Positions 24,621 through 33,872 of a DNA stretch of 64,000 nucleotides are shown one piece after another. This DNA is from Eutrophocola sp964629325 (GTDB lineage Bacteria; Pseudomonadota; Gammaproteobacteria; Pseudomonadales; Pseudohongiellaceae): assembly GCA_964629325.1 (NCBI GenBank), contig CAZVSC010000002.1:47794-111793 (forward strand), given 5' to 3'. The notes under the pieces were generated by a model. It worked only from the letters and a program-made list of their open reading frames with translations, searched no databases and was not told the DNA's origin. Each line of letters opens with the position of its first letter. Position 1 is the first letter of the stretch. Made by a program: the position numbers and the translations under genes.

Positions 24621-25856
24621 TCAGACAGCCAGTGCCTGTTCGAAGTCGGCCAGCAGGTCCTCGGTGTCCTCTATGCCCACCGACAGCCGGATCATGGAAT
24701 CGGCGATCCCCATGGAGGCGCGCCGCTCTGCACCCATCTCGAAATAGATAGTGTGCGCCACCGGGATGCCGAGTGTGCGGTTGTCACCGAGATGGCTGGA
24801 AGACACCACCAGTTCCAGCCTGTTGAGAAAGTCGAAACAATCCACCTTGTCATCCAGTTCTATACTGAGCAGGACGCCGAAATGGCGGAACAGCTGTTTC
24901 GCCCGCGCATGCTGCGGGTGATCCGGCAGGCCGGGATAGAACACCTTGCGCACGTTGGGATGCCTGGCGCAGAACTCGGCTATGGCCATGGCGTTGGCAC
25001 AGGCCTTGTCCAGGCGCAGGCTCAGGGTATCGCTGCCCACCGATATGTGGTGGGCCGCTTCCGGGGCCAGGGAGGCACCGAAATCCCGCAGGCCTTTCTT
25101 GCGGATCTGCGTGATGCCCCACTGTGCGGGATCGAGATTCTTGTAGTTATCGTAAATGTTCGGGTAGGTCGTCCAGTCATACAGGCCGGTATCAGTGACG
25201 CTGCCGCCTAGGGCATTGCCGTGGCCGCCGATGGTCTTGGTCAGCGAATTGGTGACCAGGCTGGCTTTTGCGGTGACCGGTTTGAACAGCCAGGGCGAGG
25301 TCATGGTGTTATCCACGAAATACACCAGGTTGCGCGCTTCGCACAGGTCGCCGATGGCGACCAGGTCTGCAACCTGGGTCACGGGGTTGGCAATGGTTTC
25401 CACGAACACCAGACGCGTGTTGTCCTTGATGGCGGCTTCCACGTGCTTCACGTCGGTGGCATCCACGAAGCTCACCTCGATACCCAGTTCCTGGAACGTG
25501 CTGAACAGCGAGTTGGTGTTGCCGAACAGGAAGGCGCTGGACACGATATGGTCTCCCTGCCTGAGCAGGGCCAGCAGCGTGGAGCCGATGGCCGCCATGC
25601 CGGTGCCGAAGACCACCGAGGCCATGCCTTCCTCCAGTTTCGTCACCTTCTGCGAGAGCGCCTCGATGGTGGGATTGTTCTGGCGGCCATAGGCAAAGCC
25701 CTTGCGCTTGTTCTGGAATACTTCTGCCAGCTCCCGGGCATCCTCGTAGGCAAAGGCGACCGACGGATGTATTGGCTTGTGCAATACCCCGTGCTCCGGT
25801 TTGCCTTCCCTGTCGGAATGCAGCACCGTACTGTTGAAGCCTTTCTTCGTTGCCAT
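24621..25856 (-). CDS. Cystathionine gamma-synthase/lyase family PLP enzyme
   Basis: The 411-residue fold-type I enzyme of Cys/Met metabolism has YGRQNNPTIEALSQKVTKLE, the PLP-contact segment FGTGMAAIGST, the aspartate in VYFVDNTMTSPW and the Schiff-base lysine in SLTKTIGGHGN (~210). The insertion NIYDNYKNLDPAQWG suggests a subgroup distinct from E. coli MetB/MetC. Substrate (O-acyl-homoserine, cystathionine or methionine) cannot be settled. It is followed directly by the Rieske gene. Confidence 0.9.
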   Translation of the reverse strand: MATKKGFNSTVLHSDREGKPEHGVLHKPIHPSVAFAYEDARELAEVFQNKRKGFAYGRQNNPTIEALSQKVTKLEEGMASVVFGTGMAAIGSTLLALLRQGDHIVSSAFLFGNTNSLFSTFQELGIEVSFVDATDVKHVEAAIKDNTRLVFVETIANPVTQVADLVAIGDLCEARNLVYFVDNTMTSPWLFKPVTAKASLVTNSLTKTIGGHGNALGGSVTDTGLYDWTTYPNIYDNYKNLDPAQWGITQIRKKGLRDFGASLAPEAAHHISVGSDTLSLRLDKACANAMAIAEFCARHPNVRKVFYPGLPDHPQHARAKQLFRHFGVLLSIELDDKVDCFDFLNRLELVVSSSHLGDNRTLGIPVAHTIYFEMGAERRASMGIADSMIRLSVGIEDTEDLLADFEQALAV

Positions 25857-25895
25857 GATGGTGTGGTTTACCCTGTTTGCCGGGACCCTGGAAAA

Positions 25896-26258
25896 TCAGG
25901 ACTGCGGATGATACTCCTGCTGGCTTTGACAAGCAAAACAGCAAGGCGCCTCGGGCTGCACGTCAAGTCGGCCCGGCTCGATGTCGTTGCCGCACACATC
26001 GCAGTAGCCGTAATCCCCGGACATGATCCGCGCCAGGGCCCTGTGCACGAGCCTCAGGCGTGCCGTGACATTGCGCAGCGTCGATTGCGCCATGTTCTGT
26101 TGCTGGAGCGCATCCATGCGCGACAGGCGGCCGATCTTGGTCTGGTCGAGGACGACGGTGCCGGCAGCCGACCTGCCGGCTTCGAGCTGTGCGCAGAGTT
26201 CATCCCGCAATCCTTCCAGGCGTTCCCGGTGATCTGACAACTGTGCATCATTCAGCAC
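25896..26258 (-). CDS. DksA/TraR-type C4 zinc-finger protein
   Basis: The 120-residue protein has an N-terminal helical region, then YGYCDVCGNDIEPGRLDVQP and CFACQSQQE, forming the four-cysteine finger. GTG 26258 is chosen: it overlaps the stop of the upstream gene and follows GAGGG. The longer frame to 26363 lies inside that gene. It lacks the D-x-x-D-x-A tip of DksA, so it may not act at RNA polymerase in the same way. It is the second DksA-superfamily gene in the window. Confidence 0.82.
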   Translation of the reverse strand: MLNDAQLSDHRERLEGLRDELCAQLEAGRSAAGTVVLDQTKIGRLSRMDALQQQNMAQSTLRNVTARLRLVHRALARIMSGDYGYCDVCGNDIEPGRLDVQPEAPCCFACQSQQEYHPQS

Positions 26259-27573
26259 GGCTCTGGCCCTCGCTGCCAAAGGCCCTGAAAAACGGGCGGG
26301 CGGCAATGCTGTCCGTGATCGCTTCGAGTCGTTGCAGGTAGGCGTCGGACTCACGGCTGCCATACTGCTCGATGAACTCCTCTTCGGTCATGCCGTCATA
26401 GGTGCCCAGTGGCGGCAGGTAGTCGGCATCGGTCAGTGTGTCCAGTATCACTTCCTGGAATCGCCTGGCGTCTGCTTCCGAGCGGCTGGCCAGTATGCCC
26501 AGCATGGTACCGGCCTGGTTGGCCGCAATGTCGGTAAAACTGAACCCCGTGCCGAAACGCGAATCGCTGACCTCCTTGTAGACTGTCAGTACCTGCACCA
26601 TGGTGGCGCCGGCCGATGCGGCAATAGCCGCCGAACTGACCACGTGCCTGGCAAGATCTTCCCGCGACTCGATGACGACCTTCACTTTGCGGGGTTCGGT
26701 GATGGCAACCTCAGTGCCGATCAACTGGTCCAGGTCGAGGTCGGTCATGTAGGCGGTCAGCACGATGAATATGGCGCGGTTTTCGGCCACGGCGTCGGCG
26801 CCGCCGGCACTGTTGATGCTGGCATTGAGAAAGAGTGGGCGCAGCAGGTCATTGAGCCTGACGGTATTGATGCCTTGCGGCAGTTCCGAGAGATGGCCAG
26901 CTAACCTGTCATGGATTGCAAGCAGGCGGTCGGCTTCCCGGGCACTGACGAATACCTGCCGTGCCTGGCTTTCAAGCTGCTGCAGGTTGTCTTCCTGCCA
27001 GTCCAGCAGGATGACTACCCGTTCTTCCGTGATGGACTGGAAATGCAGCGACTGAAAGAACGCGGCGACCAGTTGATAGTTCTCGTCGACCGCAAGTCGT
27101 GCTGCCAGTGCCTGGCCCAGCGGTGCCAGCAGGGGGGAGGGCAGGGTCAGGCTGCCCGTATCCACGGAATCGATACGCAGGGTGTCATCGTCTTGCAGCA
27201 GATGCAGGGTGATGTTGAACCAGCGCACCACTCCGAAGACATTGACGGGTATGCTCATGGCCACATCGGCGCCATTGTCGACAAGTGCCGTGCGGATGTT
27301 GACTGAGGCCAGGATGGCATTGGAGTTCTTGATGTAGGTGGTCAGGGCGTTCAGTTCAGTTTCGGTAAGTCGCACTTCCTGGAAATCACTGGCCAGCAGC
27401 TGGCGCGGGTCGTGATCGATGAGCAATTGCTGTATTTCACTGATCTGGGCCTGGTCCAGTGGCGGGTTGGGCGCCAGGGCGGGACCCTGCTGCAGGACAA
27501 GCAGGAGCAGGATCAGGGGCAGGCTGGATATGCACGAGACCACGCTCGTGAGGAAAATATCGAACAGTTTCAT
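26248..27573 (-). CDS. Membrane-anchored protein, unknown function
   Basis: The 441-residue protein has a single N-terminal hydrophobic helix (about 9-28, VVSCISSLPLILLLLVLQQG), then a large extracytoplasmic region with a beta-rich first part (65-160) and helical rest. Notable is AAIAASAGATMVQVLTVYKE in the middle (~320). No catalytic motif is visible. I do not recognise the family. It overlaps the zinc-finger gene by 11 bp, implying coupled expression. Confidence 0.75.
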   Translation of the reverse strand: MKLFDIFLTSVVSCISSLPLILLLLVLQQGPALAPNPPLDQAQISEIQQLLIDHDPRQLLASDFQEVRLTETELNALTTYIKNSNAILASVNIRTALVDNGADVAMSIPVNVFGVVRWFNITLHLLQDDDTLRIDSVDTGSLTLPSPLLAPLGQALAARLAVDENYQLVAAFFQSLHFQSITEERVVILLDWQEDNLQQLESQARQVFVSAREADRLLAIHDRLAGHLSELPQGINTVRLNDLLRPLFLNASINSAGGADAVAENRAIFIVLTAYMTDLDLDQLIGTEVAITEPRKVKVVIESREDLARHVVSSAAIAASAGATMVQVLTVYKEVSDSRFGTGFSFTDIAANQAGTMLGILASRSEADARRFQEVILDTLTDADYLPPLGTYDGMTEEEFIEQYGSRESDAYLQRLEAITDSIAARPFFRAFGSEGQSRAE

Positions 27574-27801
27574 GCAAATAGGGGCACTGGTTCACAGGAA
27601 CCGGGTTCCTTAATTTCAACATTATGCGTTATCATGGCGCAATCACCGGTTCTTGGCCAGAATTTGCAGTGTGGTATCAGGATGTTACACGTCCTTTTTC
27701 ACGTTTGTTTTAGGCGTTGGCCAGGCGCAGGTAAGGCAGGTCGCAACACCGGGGCATATTCACCGATAACAGGGCAAAGCAGGGCAACCGAGGTCAACGT
27801 T

Positions 27802-28449
27802 ATGCGTGGTTACAGGGATTTAATTATCGGACTGGCAGCAGTCCTTGTACTGGCTTCTTGTACCAGTACGGATTCACAGACGGTGTATTCACCGGAAACC
27901 CGGACAACCTCCAGCGCAGCACAGGATCGCGAGGCCACCCTGGAGCAGCAGCGCGCCCTGGCGGAGGAGCGGGAGCGCCAGCGTCTGGCAGCGGAGCGTG
28001 AGGCCGAAGCCCGCCGAATTGCCGAGGAGCAGGAAGCCGCACGTCGTGCCGAGGAAGAACGCCTGGCTATGGAGCGCGAACGCCAGGAAGCGGAAGCCGC
28101 GGAACGCCGTGCCGCAGAACGCCAGCGTGAAATTGCTGCCCGCCGCGCCGCCGAACAGGCGCGTATCGCTGCCGCACAGCAGGCGCGCATCGAGGAGTTG
28201 CGTGCAGCAATCGCCGCCAATGAAGCGCAAACCGGCAATATCGAGGCCGCCAACGAAGTCCTGCGTCGCGCCATTGCAGCCGCCGAGGAGCTCAACGAGG
28301 CCCTGTCCGAGGAAGAAGAAAAGTACAACAATGCAGATCAGGCCACCGGCCAGCTGACCGAGGAACTCAACACCGCCCGCCTCGAGGAACTGGCCAACGA
28401 GGTGGAGAGCCTGAGCACCCAGGCACAGTCACTGATGTCCCAGCCCTGA
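27802..28449 (+). CDS. Coiled-coil lipoprotein
   Basis: The 215-residue lipoprotein has a signal segment (LIIGLAAVLVLASC) with lipobox cysteine at residue 20, then TSTDSQTVYSPET and a long, highly charged coiled coil (about 43-150) of EERERQRLAAERE type with frequent Ala, Glu and Arg. The end (about 150-210) is a second helical stretch. Length and charge fit a periplasmic spacer. Its post-cysteine motif nearly matches the lipoprotein at 530. The start at ATG 27802 is set by the lipobox. Function unknown. Confidence 0.82.
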   Translation: MRGYRDLIIGLAAVLVLASCTSTDSQTVYSPETRTTSSAAQDREATLEQQRALAEERERQRLAAEREAEARRIAEEQEAARRAEEERLAMERERQEAEAAERRAAERQREIAARRAAEQARIAAAQQARIEELRAAIAANEAQTGNIEAANEVLRRAIAAAEELNEALSEEEEKYNNADQATGQLTEELNTARLEELANEVESLSTQAQSLMSQP

Positions 28450-28468
28450 CAGGGGGCATAACTGGATC

Positions 28469-28672
28469 ATGAGCAGGGAGAGCGAACCAGGCGACGTTGT
28501 CGCCTTTGCCCGGACTGACACCCGTCGCGAAGAAAAGCGACAGGCCAAGGCAAGCAATCTGCGCCAGCGATTCACTGCCGCCAGGAGTGCCTGCGAACCC
28601 AAATCAAAGGCGGCTGAACGCCTCAAGAAGCTCTTCAAAAATCCCGGCCGCAATCCTTCCAAAACGCCCTGA
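28469..28672 (+). CDS. Small basic protein, unknown function
   Basis: The 67-residue ORF starts 19 bp after the lipoprotein stop, with AGGGGGC upstream of ATG 28469. It is Lys/Arg-rich (RREEKRQAKASNLRQRF and RLKKLFKNPGRNP) with no hydrophobic segment. It may bind nucleic acid or be a spurious frame. Codon use is similar to its neighbours. No family is recognised. Confidence 0.45.
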   Translation: MSRESEPGDVVAFARTDTRREEKRQAKASNLRQRFTAARSACEPKSKAAERLKKLFKNPGRNPSKTP

Positions 28673-28737
28673 AATCAAGTCGTTCCGGGTACCCGTTCAA
28701 GCACTGTCCACGCTGCCGTGAAAAGGGCTAATTCCCT

Positions 28738-28765
28738 TTGTTTGTGCCCTGCGTTGTGGTAAAGT
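28738..28765 (+). promoter_or_regulatory. Possible promoter of the membrane pyrophosphatase gene
   Basis: TTGTTT (28738-28743) and TAAAGT (28760-28765) are 16 bp apart, with a GC-rich discriminator after the -10. The predicted start near 28772 leaves a ~50-base leader before ATG 28822. Confidence 0.4.
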
Positions 28766-28821
28766 GCGCGGATTTTTTACGACCCCAATCAGAAAAATCA
28801 CACGTTTACGGAGAGACCCGA

Positions 28822-30969
28822 ATGCTTGGCGCAACTGGCTTGATTATCCTGCTTTCACTGTTTGGTATTGGTGTTGCTTTTTTCTACATGAAGAAGGTCA
28901 CCGACATTCCTGTCGACCTTGGCCTGGGAAAAGAAGAGAGCGATCGTCTCAAATCCATTCATGGTGCAATTGCCGAAGGTGCAATGGCGTTCCTGAAGCA
29001 GGAATACAAGACACTGTCCTATTTCATGATCGGTTTTGCCGTGGTTATCGCCCTGCTTACCGACAATCATGAAACCGAAGTAGCCAACGAGGGTGTCTGG
29101 ACCGCAGTGTCATTCCTCTTTGGTGCCGTCATTTCCGTGCTTTCCGGCTACATCGGCATGAAAGTGGCCACAGCCGGTAATGCCCGTACCACCGTTTCCG
29201 CCCGTAACAGCCTCGCCGATGCATTCGTTGTCGCTATCAACTCCGGCGCCGTCATGGGCTTTTCCCTGGTTGGCCTCGCTACGCTCGGCCTGATCCTGAT
29301 CTACCTGTTCATGAATATGGTGCTCGCCGATGTGCCGAACAACGTGCTGATGGAAGTCATCGCCGGTTTCGGCCTGGGTGGTTCCACCATCGCGCTGTTC
29401 GCCCGTGTTGGCGGCGGCATCTTCACCAAGGCGGCTGACGTTGGCGCCGACCTGGTGGGTAAGGTGGAAAAGGGCATCCCTGAAGATGATCCCCGCAATC
29501 CTGCGGTGATTGCCGACAACGTTGGCGACAACGTGGGTGACGTAGCCGGTATGGGCGCCGACCTGTTCGGTTCCTGTGCAGAAAGCACCTGTGCCGCACT
29601 GGTGATCAGCGCACTGGCCTTCGCCGCTGACCTCAATGCCATGCTTTACCCGATCATGATCACAGCCGTCGGCATTCCCGTGAGCCTGGTGACCAAGCTG
29701 ATGGTAACCGTGAAAACCGAGGAGCAGGTAGGTCCTGCCCTGAAGCGCCTGCTCATGATATCAAGCGTCATGATGGCGGTTCTGATGTATTTCGTCACCG
29801 TGGCCATGATTCCTGAGTCCTTCGTGATTGACGAAGTCATGTACTCAGCCACCGGCGTTTACTTCTGCTTCCTGTCCGGCCTTGTTGCCGGCCTGGCAGT
29901 TGGCCTGCTGACCGAATACTACACCTCAGGTGATTACAAGCCCGTGCAGGAAATCGCCAAGTCCTGTGAAACCGGCGCTGCGACCAACATCATTTTCGGC
30001 CTGGCACTCGGCTACAAGAGCACCGTGCTGCCCTACCTGGCCATTGCCGTCAGCATTTTCGTTTCCTGGGAACTTGCCGGCATGTACGGTATCGCCATCG
30101 CCTCACTGGGCATGCTGGGTACCCTGGTCATTGCACTGATGATAGACGCTTATGGCCCGGTCGCCGACAACGCCGGTGGTATCGCCGAAATGGTCGGCCT
30201 GGACAAGGAAGTGCGTCGCCGCACCGACGTGCTCGATGCCGCAGGCAACACCACTGCCGCCATCGGCAAGGGCTTCGCCATCGGCGCCGCCATCCTGACT
30301 TCACTGGCCCTGTTCAGCGCCTTTATCACCCATTCCCAGAACCTGATGCGCGCCTTGCCCGAATACGGCGCCAATTACGATCTGGTCAGTGCCATCACCC
30401 TGCTCGACCCCACAGTCTATACCTCTCTGTTCATCGGGGCGGTACTGCCGTTCCTGTTCTCCGCCATGACCATGAAATCGGTGGGTGCCGCTGCCTTCGA
30501 CATGATCGAGGAAGTGCGTCGCCAGTTCCGTGAAATTCCGGGCATCATGGAAGGCCAGGGCCGTCCTCAGTACGGCCAGTGCGTGGCCATCTCCACCCAG
30601 GCCGCCCTGCGTGAAATGATTGCCCCCGGCGTGCTCATCATCGGCACCCCGCTGGTCGTCGGCTTCCTGTTCGGCGTCCAGGCCGTGGCAGGCCTGCTGG
30701 CGGGTTCACTGGTGGCCGGCGGCGTGCTGGCGATCGCCTCGTCAAATTCCGGCGGCGCCTGGGACAATGCCAAGAAATACATTGAGAAGGGTCATCACGG
30801 CGGCAAGGGTTCTGAAGCACACAAGGCCGCGGTTATCGGCGATACCGTCGGCGACCCGCTGAAAGACACTTCAGGTCCGTCCCTGAACATCCTGATCAAG
30901 TTGTCCGCGATCCTGAGCCTGGTGTTCGCCCCGTTCTTCGTCAATTACGGCGGCCTTCTGGTTGGCTGA
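28822..30969 (+). CDS. hppA: Membrane-bound cation-pumping pyrophosphatase
   Basis: The 715-residue protein has about sixteen membrane helices. The catalytic loop is ADVGADLVGKVEKGIPEDDP followed by NPAVIADNVGDNVGDVAGMG, and a second acidic loop is IGDTVGDPLKDTSGPS. The segment AGNTTAAIGKG has Ala where K+-independent enzymes have Lys (GNTTKA), which predicts K+ dependence. It hydrolyses PPi and pumps H+ or Na+ across the inner membrane. Cation choice cannot be settled by eye. ATG 28822 follows GGAGAGAC. It would recycle PPi from acs, panC and tRNA charging. Confidence 0.96.
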   Translation: MLGATGLIILLSLFGIGVAFFYMKKVTDIPVDLGLGKEESDRLKSIHGAIAEGAMAFLKQEYKTLSYFMIGFAVVIALLTDNHETEVANEGVWTAVSFLFGAVISVLSGYIGMKVATAGNARTTVSARNSLADAFVVAINSGAVMGFSLVGLATLGLILIYLFMNMVLADVPNNVLMEVIAGFGLGGSTIALFARVGGGIFTKAADVGADLVGKVEKGIPEDDPRNPAVIADNVGDNVGDVAGMGADLFGSCAESTCAALVISALAFAADLNAMLYPIMITAVGIPVSLVTKLMVTVKTEEQVGPALKRLLMISSVMMAVLMYFVTVAMIPESFVIDEVMYSATGVYFCFLSGLVAGLAVGLLTEYYTSGDYKPVQEIAKSCETGAATNIIFGLALGYKSTVLPYLAIAVSIFVSWELAGMYGIAIASLGMLGTLVIALMIDAYGPVADNAGGIAEMVGLDKEVRRRTDVLDAAGNTTAAIGKGFAIGAAILTSLALFSAFITHSQNLMRALPEYGANYDLVSAITLLDPTVYTSLFIGAVLPFLFSAMTMKSVGAAAFDMIEEVRRQFREIPGIMEGQGRPQYGQCVAISTQAALREMIAPGVLIIGTPLVVGFLFGVQAVAGLLAGSLVAGGVLAIASSNSGGAWDNAKKYIEKGHHGGKGSEAHKAAVIGDTVGDPLKDTSGPSLNILIKLSAILSLVFAPFFVNYGGLLVG

Positions 30970-30996
30970 TCCGCAGGCGGGAAATTAACGTAAGGG

Positions 30997-31024
30997 AAAG
31001 GGGGCATAGCCCCCTTTTTCTTTT
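30997..31024 (+). terminator. Intrinsic terminator after the pyrophosphatase gene
   Basis: The stem AAAGGGGGC/GCCCCCTTT (30997-31005 with 31009-31017) has an ATA loop and is followed by TTCTTTT. It lies 28 bp after the hppA stop and 18 bp before the mrp start. Confidence 0.88.
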
Positions 31025-31041
31025 AGAGTGAGTCCCATGTC

Positions 31042-31893
31042 ATGAGCAACGGTCACAGTATTCATCCCAAGCCCGATTCAAACCTGAGCAAGGTCAGGCA
31101 CATCGTCGTGGTTGCCTCTGGCAAGGGCGGTGTCGGCAAGTCCACCACTGCCGTGAACCTGGCGCTAGCGTTGTCACGCCAGGGCCACAAGACCGGCCTC
31201 TTCGATGCCGATATCTACGGCCCGAGCCAGCCGCTGATGCTGGGCATCGCACCGGGTACCCGTCCGGAGATAGAGGGCGGCAAGTTCATGCTGCCGGTGG
31301 AAGCCCATGGCATCAAGTGCAACTCCGTGGGCCTGCTGGTGGATGAAAATCAGGCCATGGTTTGGCGCGGCCCGATGGTAGTCGGCGCCTTCAACCAGAT
31401 TCTCAACGATACCCGCTGGGGTGAACTGGACTTCCTGATCGTCGATATGCCGCCGGGCACCGGTGATATCCAGCTCAGCCTGGCCCAGAGCGTGCCGGTT
31501 ACCGGTGCGGTTATCGTAACCACTCCGCAGGACGTGGCATTGCTGGATGCCAGGCGCGGCATCGAGATGTTCCGCAAGGTGGAAGTGCCGATTCTGGGTG
31601 TCGTGGAAAACATGAGCATTCACGTGTGCAGCAACTGTGGCCACAGCGAGCATATTTTCGGTGATGGCGGCGCTGCGCGTATCGCGGAAAACTACGGCGT
31701 GACGCTGCTGGGTGAACTGCCCCTGGATACGGCCATTCGCGAACAGTGCGACGCCGGCAATCCTGCCGTGGTGGCAGACCCCGATGGCAAAGTGGCGCAG
31801 ATCTACCTGGATATTGCCGCAAAGGTAGCGAAGCAGCTTGCGGAGAACCCGGCAAGGAAAAGCGGGCCGACCATTTCGATCAGTGACGACTGA
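31042..31893 (+). CDS. mrp: Mrp/NBP35-family iron-sulfur carrier ATPase
   Basis: The 283-residue protein has the deviant Walker A GKGGVGKS (27-34), the MIP-type FDADIYGPSQPLMLG, DMPPGTGDIQLSLAQ and the cluster-binding CSNC. It carries and transfers Fe-S clusters in the cytoplasm. It lacks the N-terminal DUF59 domain of E. coli Mrp, so it is the short form. The upstream terminator suggests its own promoter or read-through. Confidence 0.93.
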   Translation: MSNGHSIHPKPDSNLSKVRHIVVVASGKGGVGKSTTAVNLALALSRQGHKTGLFDADIYGPSQPLMLGIAPGTRPEIEGGKFMLPVEAHGIKCNSVGLLVDENQAMVWRGPMVVGAFNQILNDTRWGELDFLIVDMPPGTGDIQLSLAQSVPVTGAVIVTTPQDVALLDARRGIEMFRKVEVPILGVVENMSIHVCSNCGHSEHIFGDGGAARIAENYGVTLLGELPLDTAIREQCDAGNPAVVADPDGKVAQIYLDIAAKVAKQLAENPARKSGPTISISDD

Positions 31894-31898
31894 CGGCG

Positions 31899-32414
31899 TT
31901 ATTCCGCCGTAATTTCCCTGAGGTAGGCAAACAGCTTGCGCGAGGCGGCAGGGGACTTTTTCTCTGCCTGTTCTTTCTGCGCCTGCCGAATCAACGCCCG
32001 GGCATACTGGATATCAAATCCGGCGTAGTCCCTGATGAGTTCATCAAGCGTCGCCTGGTCACCTGCCAGCAATTGCGCGCGCACTTCCTCCAGGCGGTGA
32101 AAATGCCGCTTAGCCAGTTCCGCCTGCTGCCCCTGCTCATCAAGTACCTGCAGTATGGGTTCCGCATCAATGTCGCGCATAACCCGCCCGATGAATTGCA
32201 GCTGGCGTTTCTTGGCACCGCGCCGGTCGGGAATGCGTTTGTATTCCGCAATCGCCTGCAGCAGCTCGACTGGCAGGTTGCACTTGTCCAGCAGTGCCGA
32301 CGGCAGTGTGGTGAGTGTTTCACCCAGGTCCTGCAGCGCATGCATATCCTTCTTGCGCCGCGTTTTGCTGAGTGGTTCCTCAGGCAGGTTGTCATTTAAT
32401 TCGTCGTTGGTCAT
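31899..32414 (-). CDS. darP: Ribosome biogenesis factor DarP (YjgA, DUF615)
   Basis: The 171-residue highly charged helical protein has LSKTRRKKDMHALQDLGETL, LQAIAEYKRIPDRRGAKKRQ and FIGRVMRD, typical of the family. DarP associates with the 50S subunit during late assembly. It is convergent with mrp (5-bp gap) and lies 10 bp after mgtE, so it is likely the last gene of the rpoN operon or of an mgtE unit. Confidence 0.92.
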   Translation of the reverse strand: MTNDELNDNLPEEPLSKTRRKKDMHALQDLGETLTTLPSALLDKCNLPVELLQAIAEYKRIPDRRGAKKRQLQFIGRVMRDIDAEPILQVLDEQGQQAELAKRHFHRLEEVRAQLLAGDQATLDELIRDYAGFDIQYARALIRQAQKEQAEKKSPAASRKLFAYLREITAE

Positions 32415-32424
32415 GTGCGCCAGA

Positions 32425-33783
32425 TCAGTAAAAGACGGTGGCCAGGCCGAGGAAGGCCAGGAAGCCCACCACGTCGGTCACGGTCGTCATTGCCATGCTG
32501 CCGGCCAGGGCCGGGTCAATCTTCATGGATTTCAGGAACAGAGGCAGGAAAGCGCCTGCCAGGGCGGCCGTGAACAGGTTGATGATCATGGCGGTGGCAA
32601 AAATGATTCCGAGCTTCAGGTCGGAGAACCACAGTGTGGCAACTGCTCCGGCGACAGTGGCCAGCACCACGCCGTTCAGCATGGCAACCTGCAGTTCGCG
32701 GTTCATGAGCCAGCGCTGGTTGGTCCTGCCGATCTGGCCGATGGCCATGCTGCGAATCACCAGGGTCAGGGTCTGGTTGCCGGCCACGCCGCCCATGTTC
32801 GCCACTACAGTCATGAGGATGGCCAGTGCTACCACCTCGTCAATGGTTTCCGAGAAGCGGCTGATCACGGTGGCAGCGATAAAGGCATTCACCAGGTTGA
32901 TGCCGAGCCAGATCGCACGGCGCTTGCTGGTTTTCAATACGGGCGCGAAGGTGTCCTCCTCCTCGTCGAGGCCATGCATGCCGAGCAGGGAATGTTCGGC
33001 GTCGTCCCGGATGACATCCACCACGTCGTCGATCGTGATGCGTCCCAGCAACCGGCCATCCTGATCCACGACGGGTGCTGACACCAGGTCCATGCGTTCG
33101 AACAATTGCGCGACTTCCCGTTCACTCATCCCTACCGGTATGGCATGGTAATCCGTGATCATGACTTCCTCGACCGTCAGATTCGGGTCCGACACCAGCA
33201 GCTTGCGCAGGGGCAGGATGCCGACCAGATGGTCATCCTTGCTGGTCACCAGGATATTGTCGGTCATGTGCGGGATCTCGTTATGCCGGCGCAGGTAGCG
33301 CAGGACCACATCCAGCGTGGTGCTGCGGCGAACCGTGATGGTGTCTGTGTTGAGCAGGCCGCCAGCAGTGTCCTCGGGATAGGACAGGACGGACTCCAGC
33401 CGGTTGCGGTCCTGCTCATCCATCGCCAGCAGTACCTGGTAGATGACCTGTTCCGGCAGCATCTGCAGGATGTCTGCGATGTCATCCGTTTCCAGGCCTT
33501 CGGTCAGCGAGGCCACTTCCTCGGGGCTCAGCTTGCCAAGGATGTCGGCCTGGATATCCTCGTTGAGGTAGTTGAGAACCTCACCCTCATTGTTTTTTTC
33601 CACCAGCTGCCAAAGCACTTCGCGGGCGGTATGGGGAGAAGATTCCAGCAGGTGGGCTATGGTCGGGGCGGGCAGGGCATTGAGCATGCGCCGGACGCGC
33701 ACGAAGGCGCCACTTTCAAGAGCCGTGCTCAGCTCATGAAGATGGTCCTGTATCTGCGTGCTTTGTTCCTTCGACTCGAGCAT
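32425..33783 (-). CDS. mgtE: Magnesium transporter MgtE
   Basis: The 452-residue protein has the MgtE N domain (about 25-130, with PEEVASLTEGLETDDIADIL), two CBS domains (about 135-260, including SDPNLTVEEVMITDYHAIPV) and five C-terminal helices. The pore segment shows VANMGGVAGNQTLTLVIRSM and AGSMAMTTVTDVVGFLAFLG. Mg2+ bound by the cytoplasmic domains closes the channel. It is downstream of npr with an 89-bp gap. Confidence 0.95.
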   Translation of the reverse strand: MLESKEQSTQIQDHLHELSTALESGAFVRVRRMLNALPAPTIAHLLESSPHTAREVLWQLVEKNNEGEVLNYLNEDIQADILGKLSPEEVASLTEGLETDDIADILQMLPEQVIYQVLLAMDEQDRNRLESVLSYPEDTAGGLLNTDTITVRRSTTLDVVLRYLRRHNEIPHMTDNILVTSKDDHLVGILPLRKLLVSDPNLTVEEVMITDYHAIPVGMSEREVAQLFERMDLVSAPVVDQDGRLLGRITIDDVVDVIRDDAEHSLLGMHGLDEEEDTFAPVLKTSKRRAIWLGINLVNAFIAATVISRFSETIDEVVALAILMTVVANMGGVAGNQTLTLVIRSMAIGQIGRTNQRWLMNRELQVAMLNGVVLATVAGAVATLWFSDLKLGIIFATAMIINLFTAALAGAFLPLFLKSMKIDPALAGSMAMTTVTDVVGFLAFLGLATVFY

Positions 33784-33872
33784 GGGGTCAGCCTGCCTGG
33801 AGTTTCCTGCATTATAACCCGGCGATTATTTCTGGCTGTTCCACACGGTGAAATAGCTAGTGCCAGGGTAAG

